In this document: in pieces, positions 46,543-57,338 of the stretch
How positions within the stretch are numbered: position 1 is the first letter of the stretch
Layout of the letters: each line of letters begins with the position of its first letter
Source: Okapia johnstoni
Lineage: Eukaryota; Chordata; Mammalia; Artiodactyla; Giraffidae
Assembly: GCA_024291935.2 (NCBI GenBank)
Contig: CM044311.1
Location: 20,917,001-20,981,000 of the forward strand
Direction of reading: 5' to 3'
Length of the DNA: 64,000 nucleotides
The notes under the pieces: generated by a model
What the model was told of the DNA's origin: nothing
What the model saw: only the letters and a program-made list of their open reading frames with translations
The model's database searches: none
Program-made: the position numbers and the translations under genes

Positions 46543-47650
46543 ATTAGAGAGTATATGACCAACAAACATTATTTTTAGTAAAGTACAATAAAAATTGACC
46601 AGAAAAACATCAGTCAATATTTTTTCTCTGAAAATTTCTGTTCCAAGTTCCCTTAGATGAGTGCCACTCACAGCATCAGGAAGTGAAAAGACTAAAATCC
46701 CTTAACAGCTTTCACACATACATTATTAACTTTAGAAGTAGAAAGCTCATGCAATGAAGAGAAAGTAAGATGTTCTCATCTTTAAGTATCAGCATTCATC
46801 ATTTTTTCCTCCTGTAGAATTAAAATTTCATAAAATTAAAATTCCATACTTTAATGAATTATACATTTAAACTAATTCTAATGCTCCCTACAGCAATTTA
46901 TTGTGATGATTTCTCAGGATTTTCATACTTTAAAAGTCCCCTAAAGCTTAAGCATTTCAATAACTCATTTAAAGGTATTGTGTTTATTTAGTTCACTGAA
47001 AGCCTATCCAATTCATAAAGGAAAAAAAAAGATCTGAATGTATAATGCAGTACTTTCACATTTAGCCATCTGTGCCCAATGTGAATCATCTATTTTAATA
47101 TTTTCAAAAGCATTTTATAAAATATAGCTTATATTTATCATTCTGTCTTTGACAAATAACTATGTGAGCAAGGAATAGCCCCAGCAATTAGTATAGATAT
47201 TCATGTAAAATTTTTCAAGTATCATTTCAATATTGTAATATGATGAATTTCTTTATTCCCTTTCTTACTTTTATAAGAGGAATTTTTCATTTCATATTTC
47301 ATGAATATAAACCTCAAACATGTTTCTATGGGAATTATAAACTATCTAAAATGAAGCAATTGCTTCATTCCTAACAAGATTTCTAAATTGCTAAGATAAA
47401 TGAGAGGTTATATGGATCAAACATAATTTCCTTACTTTATGTTAACTTACCAATTCAAAATAATTTGTATTTTATTCTCTTCCCTATCATTTATAACCCA
47501 TCAAATAAAATGTTTTCTTTATTTATACTCTTCCAAGTTTTGTTAACAATATCACTGCCACTGCAAAGAATGACATTTTTAAGGGATTAGAGAAAATGCT
47601 AAAAGAAAGCAATATGTTAATCATCAAATAGGAAGGAAATTTAAAAAAAA
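46543..47650. other. AT-rich non-coding DNA
   Basis: Nothing recognised. Confidence 0.4.
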
Positions 47651-47740
47651 TGAATATATGTATATGTATAGCTGATTCACTTTGCTGAACAGCAGAAACT
47701 AAATATAACATTATAAAGCATCTGTACTCCAATAAAAAAT
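47651..47740 (+). mobile_element. L1 3' terminal fragment, sense
   Basis: Last ~90 bases of a ruminant L1 (gctgattcactttgctgaac, tctgtactccaataaaaaa). It abuts an antisense L1 tail at 47741, producing a tail-to-tail inverted pair. Confidence 0.85.
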
Positions 47741-47894
47741 TAATTGGAGGGTAATAATTGCTTTACAAAGTTGGTTTCTGCTATACAACAATGCAAATCA
47801 GCCATAACTATATATTACTCCCCACCCCCATTACACCTCTCTTAGTTGTCAGAGTACTGAGCTGAGCTCCCTGTGTATTGCAGCAGCTTCCCAT

Positions 47895-48088
47895 TGTGCT
47901 TAGTAACTCAGTCGTGTCTGACTCTTTGTGACCCCATGGGCTGCAGCCCATCAGGCCCCTCTGTGCATGGGGATTCTCCAGGCAAGTCTACTGGACTGGG
48001 TTGCCATGCCCTCCTCCAGGGAATCTTCCCAACCCAGGGATCAAACACGCATTGCAGACAAATTCTTTACTGTCTGAGCCACCAGTGA
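47895..48088 (-). mobile_element. Bov-tA SINE nested in L1
   Basis: Minus-strand SINE (tgcttagtaactcagtcgtg tail to ctgtctgagccaccagtgac head). L1 homology continues from agcagcttcccatt on the left to aggtatctgttttacaac on the right. A short tcccat is shared at the two edges. Confidence 0.9.
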
Positions 48089-48492
48089 CTCCATCCCATC
48101 AGGTATCTGTTTTACAACTGATAGTGTATATACATCAATACTACTTTCTCAGTTTGTCCCACCCTCTCCTTCTCTGTGTGTCCACAAGTGTGTTCTGTAA
48201 GTTTGAGTCTCTACTCCTGCCATGTAAATAGACTTATCAGCACCATTTTCGTAGATTCCATATATATGCATTAATGTACAATACTTGTTTTTCTGACTCA
48301 TTTTATTCTGTATAACAGGGTCTAGATTTATTCACTTCATTTCAGCTGATTCACATTTGTTCTTCTTTATGGCTGAACAATATAATATTTTATATATGTA
48401 CCACGGCTTCTTAATCCATTCATCTGTCGATGAACATCTAGGTTGCTTCTATGTCTGGGTTATTGTGAATAGTGCTTTAGTGAACACTGAGG

Positions 48493-48702
48493 TTGTTGTT
48501 GTTGAGTTACTAAGTCGTGTCTGACTCTTTTGGGACCCCATGGACTGTAGCCTGCTAGGCTCTTTTGTCCATGGGATTCTCCAGGCAAGAATACTGAAAT
48601 AGATCGTTATTTCATTTCCCCGGGGATCATCCCGACCCAAGGATCAAACCCACATCTCCTGCATTGGCAGGTGGATTCTTGACCATCGAGCCACCAGGAA
48701 CC
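48493..48702 (-). mobile_element. Bov-tA SINE nested in L1 with TSD
   Basis: Minus-strand, full length. tgaacactgagg (48481-48492) and tgaatattgagg (48703-48714) form a 10/12 duplication, and the L1 reads through once it is removed. Confidence 0.92.
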
Positions 48703-49175
48703 TGAATATTGAGGTACATGTGTCTTTTTGAATTACAGTTTTCTTAGGGTATAAGCCCAGTAGTGGGATTGCTGGATCATGTGGTAGTTTTATTCCTAGT
48801 TTTTTTGTTTTTTTAATAAATCTCCACACTATTCTCCATAGTGGCTTTAGCAATTTACATTTTCACCAACAGTGCAAGAAAGTTCCTTTTTCTCCATATC
48901 CGTTCAAGCATTTATTGTTTCTGACTTTTGATGATGGCCATTCTGACCCGTGTGAGGTGATACATCATTGTCATTTTGATTGGCATTTCTCAAATAGTCA
49001 GTGATGTTTAGCATCTTTTCATGTGTTTATTAGCTATCTATATGTCTTCTTTGGAGAAATATCTATTTAGGTCTTTTGCCCATTTTTTGATTAGGTTGTT
49101 TGTTTTTCTGATACTGAGCTGCATGAGCTGCTTGTATATTTTGGAGATCAACCCTTTGTCAGTTGCTTAGTTTCC

Positions 49176-50055
49176 AAAAAAGATTTATTTTTTTTTAAAT
49201 CACTGTATCCAAAATCTGTACCACCTTCTGATAACCAGATAAAACAAACACATACTGTGTCATAAAATATTCATTATTAAAAGAGTTAGTATTAATTTAC
49301 CACTACATATTGGAAATGTCTTGCATGTCTTAATATATATTTAAACATTTCTCTTTCATGAAATGAGTATTGTTAGTAAAAGAAAATGAGAGGATATATA
49401 ACAAATAAAAATAACATATCTAGCAACATGAGTCATTATAGAAAATGCCTAGGGTTTGATTTAGTTATTTTTCCACAAGTATCAGAAATAATAGAAACAC
49501 ACACACATGGATACATGATGTCTTTTATGTAATATATTAATAGTCATACACATATAAGTATGTGGAAATAATATTAATGTATGTAACATAATATGTTAAC
49601 ATCTTATTCATACATAATTTTTAGAAAACTTGGAATTACATTGCATTACACACCTGGAAGGAATCTAGCAAAGTATTTATCCAAAGTTCTTTTTTTTGCT
49701 TCTGGATAAAAAAGTGAATATATGAGAGTCAAAATCACTTGTCTATTGACAGTTATATTGTTACTGATTGAGCTGGAGTTAGAAACAAATGTTTTAATTC
49801 CAGTGTATTAGATACAAATGACCAGACCAGTGACATTTCCAAAAAAGAGAAATAAATTAAAATTTCAGTCAAAAGACCATGGCTCATGTTCCACTTTGGT
49901 CGCAGTCACATGCTGTGACTTTGGAAAGATAGATCATTTAATTTGTTGTGAATCTAAGTGCTTTTTATTCCACAAAATAGAAACCATAAATATTCCTTCA
50001 GTATTGTAAAGAGCTTATATAATGTAAAATAGGTTTAAGATACCCTAGCCTATTA
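49176..50055. other. AT-rich non-coding DNA
   Basis: A short CA run at 49498-49506. Otherwise unrecognised. Confidence 0.4.
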
Positions 50056-50255
50056 AGCAACATTACTTTTTTATAATTTTTATTGGATTATAGTTGCTTT
50101 AAAATACTGTGTTAGTTTCTATTCTACAGCAAAGTGAATGAGCTATATGTATACGTATATCCCCTCTTTTTTGGATTTCCTTCCCATTTAGGTCACCAGA
50201 GAGCACTGAATAGAATTCCCTGTGCTATAGAGTAGGTTCTCACTAGTTATCTATT

Positions 50256-50365
50256 TCATCAGTTCAGTTCAGTCGCTTAGTCGTGTCTGACTCTTTGTGA
50301 CCCCATGGACTGTAGCATGCCAGGCTTCCCTGTCCATCACCAACTCCCAGGGCTTGCTCAAACTC
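50256..50365 (-). mobile_element. Short BovB/Bov-A tail nested in L1
   Basis: About 110 bases of BovB tail in minus orientation, starting ttcagttcagtcgcttag and ending gcttgctcaaactc. Flanked by atctatt at 50249-50255 and 50366-50372, a 7-base duplication. Confidence 0.88.
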
Positions 50366-50390
50366 ATCTATTGTGTATATATTATCAATA

Positions 50391-50432
50391 GTGTGTGTGT
50401 GTGTGTGTGTGTGTATACATATATATATATAT
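50391..50432. repeat. (GT)n(TA)n microsatellite
   Basis: Twelve GT units followed by a TA run inside the L1 3' UTR copy. Confidence 0.95.
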
Positions 50433-50729
50433 TTAAATATTTATTTATTTATCAATTTCAATCTCCAATTCATGCCACTCCCCACTTTCCCCCTTTGGTA
50501 GCCACATGCTTGTTGTTTACATCTATGTCTCTATTCTTGCTTTGTAAGTAAGATCATCTATACCAATTTGTTCAGATTCCCACATATGCATTAATACATG
50601 ATTTTTTTTTTGTCTTTATGACTTACTTCACTCTGTATGACAGTCTCTAGATCCATCCACGTCTCTACAAATGACCCAATTTTGTTCTTTTTATGACTAA
50701 TATTCCATATTGTGTGTATGCGTGGGGGG

Positions 50730-50936
50730 GGGCTTCAGGTGTGGCTCTAGTGGTAGAGAATCCACATGCCAATGCAGGAGACCTAAGAGACACAAGTTCA
50801 CTTCCTGGGTGAGAAGATCCCCATGAGGAGGGCATGGCAACCCACTCCAGTATTCTTGCCTGGAGAATCCCATGGAGGGAGGAGCCTGGAATGCTACAGT
50901 CCAGAGGGTTGCAAACAGTAGGACATGATAACACAC
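50730..50936 (+). mobile_element. Bov-tA SINE nested in L1
   Basis: Plus-strand SINE (ggcttcaggtgtggctctag head, acatgataacacacatgc tail) preceded by a G-run and followed by a CA/TA tract (50937-50974). Confidence 0.88.
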
Positions 50937-50977
50937 ATGCACACACACACACATACACACACACATATATATATGTT

Positions 50978-51019
50978 CCACAGTTTCACGGAAGATGGCA
51001 GATGACACAAGACTCCTGA
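50978..51019. repeat. 42-base module shared with 55736-55777
   Basis: Starts ccacagtttcacggaagatg and ends acaagactcctga. It matches 55736-55777 at 39 of 42 positions. Here it sits between TA-rich segments inside an L1 copy and is not part of L1. Its source family is unknown to me. Confidence 0.8.
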
Positions 51020-51168
51020 GTATATATGTATATACCCACATCTTCTTCATCGATTCCTCTGTTGATGGACATTTAGTTTGTTTCCATGTCTTAGCTATTA
51101 TAAACAACTGCTACAAGAAGAAACATTAATTGCCGTAAACATTCTTTCACATTGTGGATGTTCCTAAT

Positions 51169-54100
51169 CAGTTCAGTTCACTTCAATCGCTCAGTCAGGT
51201 CCAACTCTTTGCGACCCCATGAATTGCAGCACGCCAGGCCTCTCTGTCCATCACCAGCTCCCGGAGTCTCCCCAAACCCATGTCCATTGAATCGGTGATG
51301 CCATCCAACCATCTCATCCTCTGTCGTCCCCTTCTCCTCCTGCCCCCAATTCTACCCAGCATTAGGGTCTTATCCAATGAGTCAACTCTTCGCATGAGGT
51401 GGCCAAAGTATTGGAGTTTCAGTTTCAACATCAGTCCTTCCAATGAACACTCAGGATTGATCTCTTTCAGGATGGATTGATTGGATCTCTTCACAGTCCA
51501 AGGGACTCTCAAAAGTTTTCTCCAACTCCACAGTTCAAAAGCATCAATTCTTGGATGCTCAGCTTTCTTTACAGTCCAACTCTCACATCCATACATGACC
51601 ACTGGAAAAACCATAGCCTTGACTAGATGGACATTTGTTGGCAAAGTAATGTCTCTGCTTTTAAATATGCTATCTAGGTTGGCCATAAACTTCCTTCCAA
51701 GGAGTAAGCGTCTTTTAATTTCATGGCTGCAATCACCATCAGCAGTGATTTTGGAGCCCCCCAAAATAAAGTCTGAAACTGTTCCCACTGTTTCCCCATT
51801 TATTTCCCATGAAGTGATGGGACCAGATGCCATGATCTTAGTTTTCTGAACGTTGAGCTTTAAGCCAACTTTTTCACTTTCCTCTTTCACTTTCATCAAG
51901 AGGCACTTTAGTTCTTCTTCACTATCTGCCATAAGGGTGGTGTCATCCGCATATCTGAGGTTATTGATATTTCTCCCTGCAATCTTGATTCCAGCTTGTG
52001 TTTCTTCCAGCCCAGCGTTTCTCATGATGTACTCTGCATATAAGTTAAATAAGCAGGGTGACAATATACAGCCTTGACCTACTCCTTTTCCTATTTGGAA
52101 CCAGTCTGTTGTTCCAGGTCCAGTTCTAACTGTTGCTTCCTGACCTGCATACAGGTTTCTCAAGAGACAGGTCAGATGGTCTGGTATTCCCATCTCTTTC
52201 AGAATTTTCCACAGTTTATTGTGATCCACACAGTCAAAGGCTTTGGCATAGTCAATAAAGCAGAAATTGATGTTTTTCTGGAACTCTCTTGCTTTATTGA
52301 TGATCCAGTGGATATTGGCAATTTGATCTCTGGTCCCTCTGCCTTTTCTAAAACCACCTTGAACATCTGGAAGTGCATGGTTCACATATTGCTGAAGCCT
52401 GGCTTGGAGAATTTTGAGCATTACTTTAGTAGCATGTAAGATGAGTGCAATTGTGCGGTAGTTTGAGCATTGTTTGGCATTGCCTTTCTTTGGGATTGGA
52501 ACAAAAACTGACCTTTTCCAGTCCTGTGGCCACTGCTGAGTTTTAAAAATTTGCTGGCATATCGAGTGCAGCACTTTCACAGCATCATCTTTGAGCATTT
52601 GAAATAGCTCAACTGGAATTCCATCACCTCCACTAGCTTTGTTCGTAGTGATGCTTTCTAAGGCCCACTTGACTTCACATTCCAGGATGTCTGGCTCGAG
52701 GTGAGTGATCACACCATCGTGATTATCTGGGTCGTGAAGATCTTTTTTGTACAGTTCTTCTGTGTATTCTTGCTACCTCTTCTTAATATCTTCTGCTTCT
52801 GTTAGGTCCATACCATTTCTGTCCTTTATCAAGCCTATCTTTGCATGAAATGTTCCTTTGATATCTCTAATTTTCTTGAAGAGATCTCTGGTCTTTCCCA
52901 ATCTGCTGTTTTCCTCTATTTCTTTGCATTGATTGCTGAGGAGGGCTTTCTTATCTCTCCTTGCTATTCTTTGGAACTCTGCATTCAAATGGGAATATCT
53001 TTCCTTTTCTCCTTTGCTTTTCGCTTCTCTTCTCTTCCCAGCTATCTGTAATGCCTCCTCAGACAGCCATTTTGCTTTCTTGCATTTCTTTTCCATGGGG
53101 ATTGTCTTGATCCCTGTTTCCTGTACAATGTCACGAACCTCTGTCCATAGTTCATCAGGCACTCTGTCTATCAGATCTAGTCCCTTAAATCTATTTGTCA
53201 CTTCTACTGTTTACTCATAAGGGATTTGATCTAGATCATACCTGAATGGATTAGTTGTTTTCCCTATTTTCTTCAGTTTAAGTCTAAATTTGGCAATAAG
53301 CTGTTCATGATCAGAGCCACAGTCTGCTCCCGGTCTTGTTTTTGCTGACTGTATAGAGCTTCTGCATCTTTGGCTGCAAAGAATATAATCAATCTGATTT
53401 TGTTGCTGACCATCTGGTGATGTCCCCGTGTAGAGTCTTCTCTTGTGTTGTTGGAAGAGGGTGTTTGCTGTGACCAGTGCGTTCAGTTGGCAAAACTCTA
53501 TTAGCCTTTGCCCTGCTTCATTCTGTACTCCAAGGCCAAATTTGCCTGTTACACCAGGTGTTTCTTGACTTCCTACTTTTTCATTCCAGTCCCCTATAAT
53601 GAAAAGGACATCTTTTTTGGGTGTTAGTTCTAGAAGGTCTTGTAGGTCTTCATAGAACCGTTCAACTTCAGCTTCTTCAGTGTTACTGGTCGGGGCATAG
53701 ACTTGGATTACTGTGATATTGAATGCTTTGCCTTGGAAACAAACAGAGATCATTCTGTCGTTTTTGAGATTGCATCCAAGTACTGCCTTTCAGACTCTTT
53801 TGTTGACCATGATGGCTACTCCATTTCTTCTAAGGGATTCTTGCCCACAGTAGTAGATATAATAGTCATCTGAGTTAAATTCACCCATTCCAGTCCATCT
53901 TAGTTCGCTGATTCCTAGAATGTTGATGTTCACTATTGCCATCTCCTATTTGACCACTTCCAATTTGCCTTGATTCATGGACCTAACATTCCAGGTTCCT
54001 ATGCAATATTGCTCTTTACAGCATCGGACTTTGCGTCTATCACCAGTCACATCCACAGCTGGGTATCGTTTCTGCTTTGGCTCCATCCCATCATTGTTTC

Positions 54101-54187
54101 TGGAGTTATTTCTCCACTGATCTCCAGTAGCATATTGGGCACCTACTGACCTGGGGAGTTCATCTTTCAGTGTCCTATCTTTTTGCC
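51169..54187 (-). mobile_element. BovB LINE, nearly full length (best copy)
   Basis: The complement covers about 3.0 kb from the start of the ORF2 region (ggcaaaaagataggacactg side) to the tail (cagttcagttcacttcaatc). Only the extreme 5' segment seen at 60.15-60.36 kb is missing. cctaat occurs at both edges (51163-51168 and 54186-54191), possibly a short target duplication or microhomology. Confidence 0.95.
51195..54187 (-). pseudogene. BovB ORF2: endonuclease plus RT, one frame with premature stops
   Basis: All open blocks (53946-54187, 53211-53753, 52773-53201, 51195-52712) lie in the same frame, so there is no net frameshift over about 1,000 codons. The breaks are in-frame stops at 53946-53948 (after GKLEVVK), 53790-53792 (after NKRV), 53211-53213 (after QIPYE) and 52773-52775 (after DIKKR), plus a stop a few codons before the normal end. 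Endonuclease landmarks are present: IGDWNEKVGSQETPG, SPDGQQQNQIDYIL and GSDHEQL. In RT, motif [14 protein letters not shown], motif [17 protein letters not shown] and the catalytic YADD are intact, followed by the ILGGSKI variant, YGCESW and a basic [12 protein letters not shown] tail. The protein would normally nick target DNA and copy the element RNA. Here the last 505 open codons hold most of RT without endonuclease. Confidence 0.93.
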
Positions 54188-54439
54188 TAATAAACAGTGG
54201 CAAATATAGTATAACTGTTAAATGTCTCATTTAATTCAAGATATTTTTATTTCTGACAGTTCAAACAGTAGTATAATATGTGACATATGTGTGTGTATGT
54301 ATATATATATAAACACAATGATAAAAATAATGGAATAAAATGTACAAGAAAGAAAGAGTAAGCTTAAAATTCTTTTTAAGGATTGGAAAGGCTGAGTGAT
54401 GTAATCAACTATCTGAGCATTTAGATATGTGTGATCCTT
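54188..54439. other. AT-rich spacer with a GT/TA tract
   Basis: A short GTGTGTATGTATATATA tract at 54289-54310. No gene. Confidence 0.5.
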
Positions 54440-54538
54440 GACCCTGGGAGTTGGTGATGGACAGAGAGGCCTGGCGTGCTGCAATTCATGGGGTTGCAAA
54501 GAGTCGGACATGACTGAGCGACTGAACTGAACTGAGCT
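54440..54538 (+). mobile_element. Short BovB/Bov-A tail
   Basis: About 100 bases of sense BovB tail (gggagttggtgatggacaga through tgaactgaactgag). Confidence 0.88.
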
Positions 54539-54546
54539 GACTTACT

Positions 54547-54632
54547 TGGTGGTTTAGTCAATAAGTCATGTTTGACTCTTGTGACCTTATGGACTGTAGA
54601 CTGCCAGGCTCCTCTTGTGTTCATGGGTGATT
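54547..54632 (-). mobile_element. Bov-tA SINE fragment
   Basis: Tail-proximal part only (ggtttagtcaataagtcatg to aggctcctcttgtgttcatg) in minus orientation. Confidence 0.8.
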
Positions 54633-56601
54633 CACTTACTCATTTCTCTTCTAGGGTCTAGACTGATACCATGATTCAAAGTGAAACAAAACAAAACAAA
54701 TCTCTGTGACTTAAAATGGCAACATCTATGTTTATCTGTTTCTAAAATCTTTTTTAAATAGTCTTACCAAAAAAAAAAAAATCTAGTAGACAGTACCTGG
54801 TATTGTCAGATGAAAAAGAATACTGCCTAAATCTATTATGGTCCCAGCTTCAGCTACCCTGTTCTCACATGAATGCCTACAGTAGTACTGTCCAGTGTCA
54901 GAAGACAGCCAGGTGCACTGCTTATAACTGAATGTGTGAAACTCTCCCCCCTTGGTGCTACACACAGCTGATTTTTCCCTATGAATTTGTATCCATGCCA
55001 TTTACTTCCTTTGGAGTAAAAAATTAGCCACTGTACTAAATTACAAAAAAAAAAAGAAGAAGAAGAAGAAGAAAATGGTTGTCCTAGTCTAAATGTTTAA
55101 AAAAAAAAAATCATTTCCTTCTAAAATAAGAAAACAAAATTGAAAAATCAAGCAAAAAAACTTGTGGTATCAGACAGTCAATGGCAGAAACAGCTGCAGA
55201 AAATATGATAATAAGAAAACTTAATTGAAACAGATGTTTTAAAATGTGCAACTAAATGGTATACAAATGTTGATGTAAAGTAAATTTTAAATAAAATAGA
55301 ATTGATTGGAAGCATAATTAAAACCCAAAAGAAACAAAAATAGTCTTGATGAAAACTAAATTAGAATGATAAACAATAATTGGCTTTGCTTAGACAACAA
55401 GGTATTAAATAGCGGACGAGAATCAGTTTTTATGTTAATTAACTTCAGTGCTACTTAGGCAAAGATGTATCTAACAAGCTCAGTGATGATAAACTTTAGA
55501 GACAACTGAGCTTCCAAAATATGTGCCCTGTCAACATTTTAAAACAGAGTCCAATTAACTCCATAATATAAATCTCTAAAAATGTATTAAAAATTTAAAT
55601 ATTAAACTAATTGCACAAAAAGATTTATATTCATCATATTTGCCTAAATTTTCTCCTCATTCTGGTCTACAAGTTGTGAAAAATGTTGAAGAATCTGAGA
55701 TGTCACCCCTACTTTCAAGCCAACAAGACAGGATGCCACAGTTTCATGGAAGATGGCAGATTACACAAGACTTCTGAAACAGAGAAAAGGATTGCATGAG
55801 CATGGTTCAACAAGTAGCACAAAATCACACAAGAATAATTCTGTCAACTTTGCTTGTCCCAACTCCCACAAGGGTCATGTGGATGGATGGGCCTAAGTGT
55901 ATGACTATGACTACACACAGAATGGGTCCATTGTATTTAGAGAACCTAAATACTTTACAATAGATAGTAAGCAAATATACTCTTTGTTCAGAAGACAGAC
56001 ACTACCTATTTTACAATTTTTTTTTTTTTTTGCTATACAGACATCTTTTAAAAGACAGTCTATCATAAAAGGTGACTGATGCTTTTCTTTGCAAAGTGTT
56101 TAGAAATACAAGAGACCATGGGGTGTGTTCTCCTAATAAAGGCAATTTTCACTCTAGAACCAGATCCAGTCCCCAAAGCTGGGAAAACAATAGTGGTTTC
56201 CTGAGAAGGAGGTTCATTTATTTTTTTGTCTGACTTTACTCTGCTGGCAAGTCACAAGTGTTGCACATATTCATGCCTTCTGTCATGGTCATATAAAGAA
56301 ATATTATTGAGACAAATAGCACAAGTTGTGTCTAATTTGGAGCAGAACAAGAATTCTAGAGACAGTAGAGGCAGTTGATAAAGGCTGTTGAAAGAGTTCT
56401 ACCATAATCAAATATAGATACTTAAGATTGGCCAAATGTGAGACCCATGTGTGTCACATATCTCATAAAAGCCAAAGGTTTCTGGTATATAAGAGTTGTT
56501 CCTGTACAAATTTTGATATTACCTAATTTTTCTTTGAATTTGGTATAATTCAAGTATGTCTAGATTTTCCTCCAAAATATAATTTGTTCTTATGTATTTA
56601 G
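54633..56601. other. Non-coding DNA with A-runs and a GAA repeat
   Basis: A-runs at 54770-54781, 55044-55055 and 55100-55111, a (GAA)n tract at 55056-55073 and a T-run near 56019-56032. The segment 55640-55910 contains the second copy of the 42-base module (55736-55777) and may belong to an unrecognised repeat. No credible gene. Confidence 0.45.
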
Positions 56602-56608
56602 CTTTATA

Positions 56609-56811
56609 AGGGGCTTCAATGATGACTCAGTGGTAAAGAATCTGCCTACAATACTGGAGACACAGGATATACGGGTTCAGTCCCTGGGTCGGGAAGATCT
56701 CCTGGAGTAGGAAAAGGCAAACTCCTTCCATTCTTGGCTGGAAATTTTCATGGACAATAGAGCCTGGCAGGCTACACTCCACGGGGCTGCAAAGAGATGC
56801 ATACAGCTGCA
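56609..56811 (+). mobile_element. Bov-tA SINE with TSD
   Basis: Plus-strand SINE (aggggcttcaatgatgactc head, agatgcatacagctg end) whose 3' end runs into a CA tract. ctttata at 56602-56608 and 56840-56846 encloses the SINE plus the CA tract. Confidence 0.9.
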
Positions 56812-56832
56812 CACACACACACACACACACAC
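56811..56832. repeat. (CA)n microsatellite at the SINE 3' end
   Basis: Eleven CA units inside the target duplication, so it probably grew from the SINE tail. Confidence 0.95.
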
Positions 56833-56863
56833 ATTTTACCTTTATAGAAGCTATTCTAGTTTT

Positions 56864-56886
56864 TTGTTTGTTTGTTTGTTTGTTTC
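56864..56886. repeat. (GTTT)n tetranucleotide repeat
   Basis: About five GTTT units following a T-run. Confidence 0.95.
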
Positions 56887-57170
56887 ACTCAAAGGTCAGA
56901 ATGAACATGGTGCTGAGGAGTTGGACTCATCCAAAGGCTCATTCATTCTCAAGAATATTGGTTGACGCTATCAGCCAGAACTCAGTTGGGGCTGCTGGTG
57001 AGAAAACCTGCGTTCCTCAAGGTATGCTGTTCTATCAGGTGTGCTGTGCTATGAGTCCTGCTATTTTAGGGCGATGAGAAATGAGACCAGTGAATTCCAA
57101 GGGTACGAGTTGAATCCTGTGCTTCACACACTGTAAAATAATTCACTATTCAGAGGCAATGTTCCATTGT
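56887..57170. other. Spacer, nothing recognised
   Basis: No repeat family or gene recognised. Confidence 0.4.
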
Positions 57171-57224
57171 ATAAAATTAAAGTGACCCAGACATTTCATA
57201 AAATTAAAGTGACCCAGACATTTC
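57171..57224. repeat. Exact 27-base tandem duplication
   Basis: Two identical units (57171-57197 and 57198-57224), each starting ataaaattaaagtgacccag, followed by a partial third start (ataaa). Confidence 0.97.
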
Positions 57225-57255
57225 ATAAACCATGAATGGTGGCTTTGGAAAGATT

Positions 57256-57338
57256 TTGGGTTGACCAAAAAGTTTGTTCAAGTTTTTCTGTAAGATGTCA
57301 TGGAAAAATCTGAATGAACTTTTTGGCCAACACAGTAT
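57256..57338. mobile_element. Mariner-derived palindromic MITE
   Basis: The left arm gggttgaccaaaaagtttgt and the right arm gaactttttggccaacacag are complementary, giving an ~80-base hairpin. This is the known form of a mariner MITE (ggttggccaaaaagttcgtt arms in the consensus). No coding capacity. Confidence 0.88.

Larger units (their letters stand above)
47741..49175 (-). mobile_element. L1 LINE 3' part, antisense, with two nested SINEs
   Basis: Antisense ruminant L1 from the 3' terminus (ggtttctgctatacaacaat) through the UTR (tccacaagtgtgttctgtaa) into the ORF2 C-terminal region (ggattgctggatcatgtggt, tgatggccattctgacccgt, tcttctttggagaaatatct, ccctttgtcagttgcttag). Interrupted by SINEs at 47895-48088 and 48493-48702. 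Coding parts contain stops. Confidence 0.9.
50056..51112 (-). mobile_element. L1 LINE 3' part, antisense, with insertions
   Basis: Antisense ruminant L1 blocks: 50056-50255 (T-rich start, ctattctacagcaaagtgaa, ttccctgtgctatagagtag), 50366-50728 (ttgtttacatctatgtctct, acttacttcactctgtatga) and 51020-51112 (cccacatcttcttcatcgat, gttgatggacatttagtttg). Interrupted by a BovB-tail piece, a Bov-tA and a 42-base filler (see separate entries). Confidence 0.85.

Noticed and set aside
51481..51849. Open frame of 122 codons on the plus strand, with near-identical frames at 29002, 31822 and 12680
   Set aside because: It is the antisense of the conserved BovB RT C-terminal region. It recurs only because the repeat recurs, and there is no independent coding evidence.
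51195..52712. 505-codon RT frame as a functional host gene
   Set aside because: It is the surviving part of a BovB ORF2, lacks its endonuclease because of upstream stops, has no own promoter or start context, and sits in a typical LINE copy.
57171..57224. Tandem units as a CRISPR-like or satellite array
   Set aside because: Only two adjacent units without spacers; a vertebrate genome context makes CRISPR irrelevant, and two units are not a satellite.
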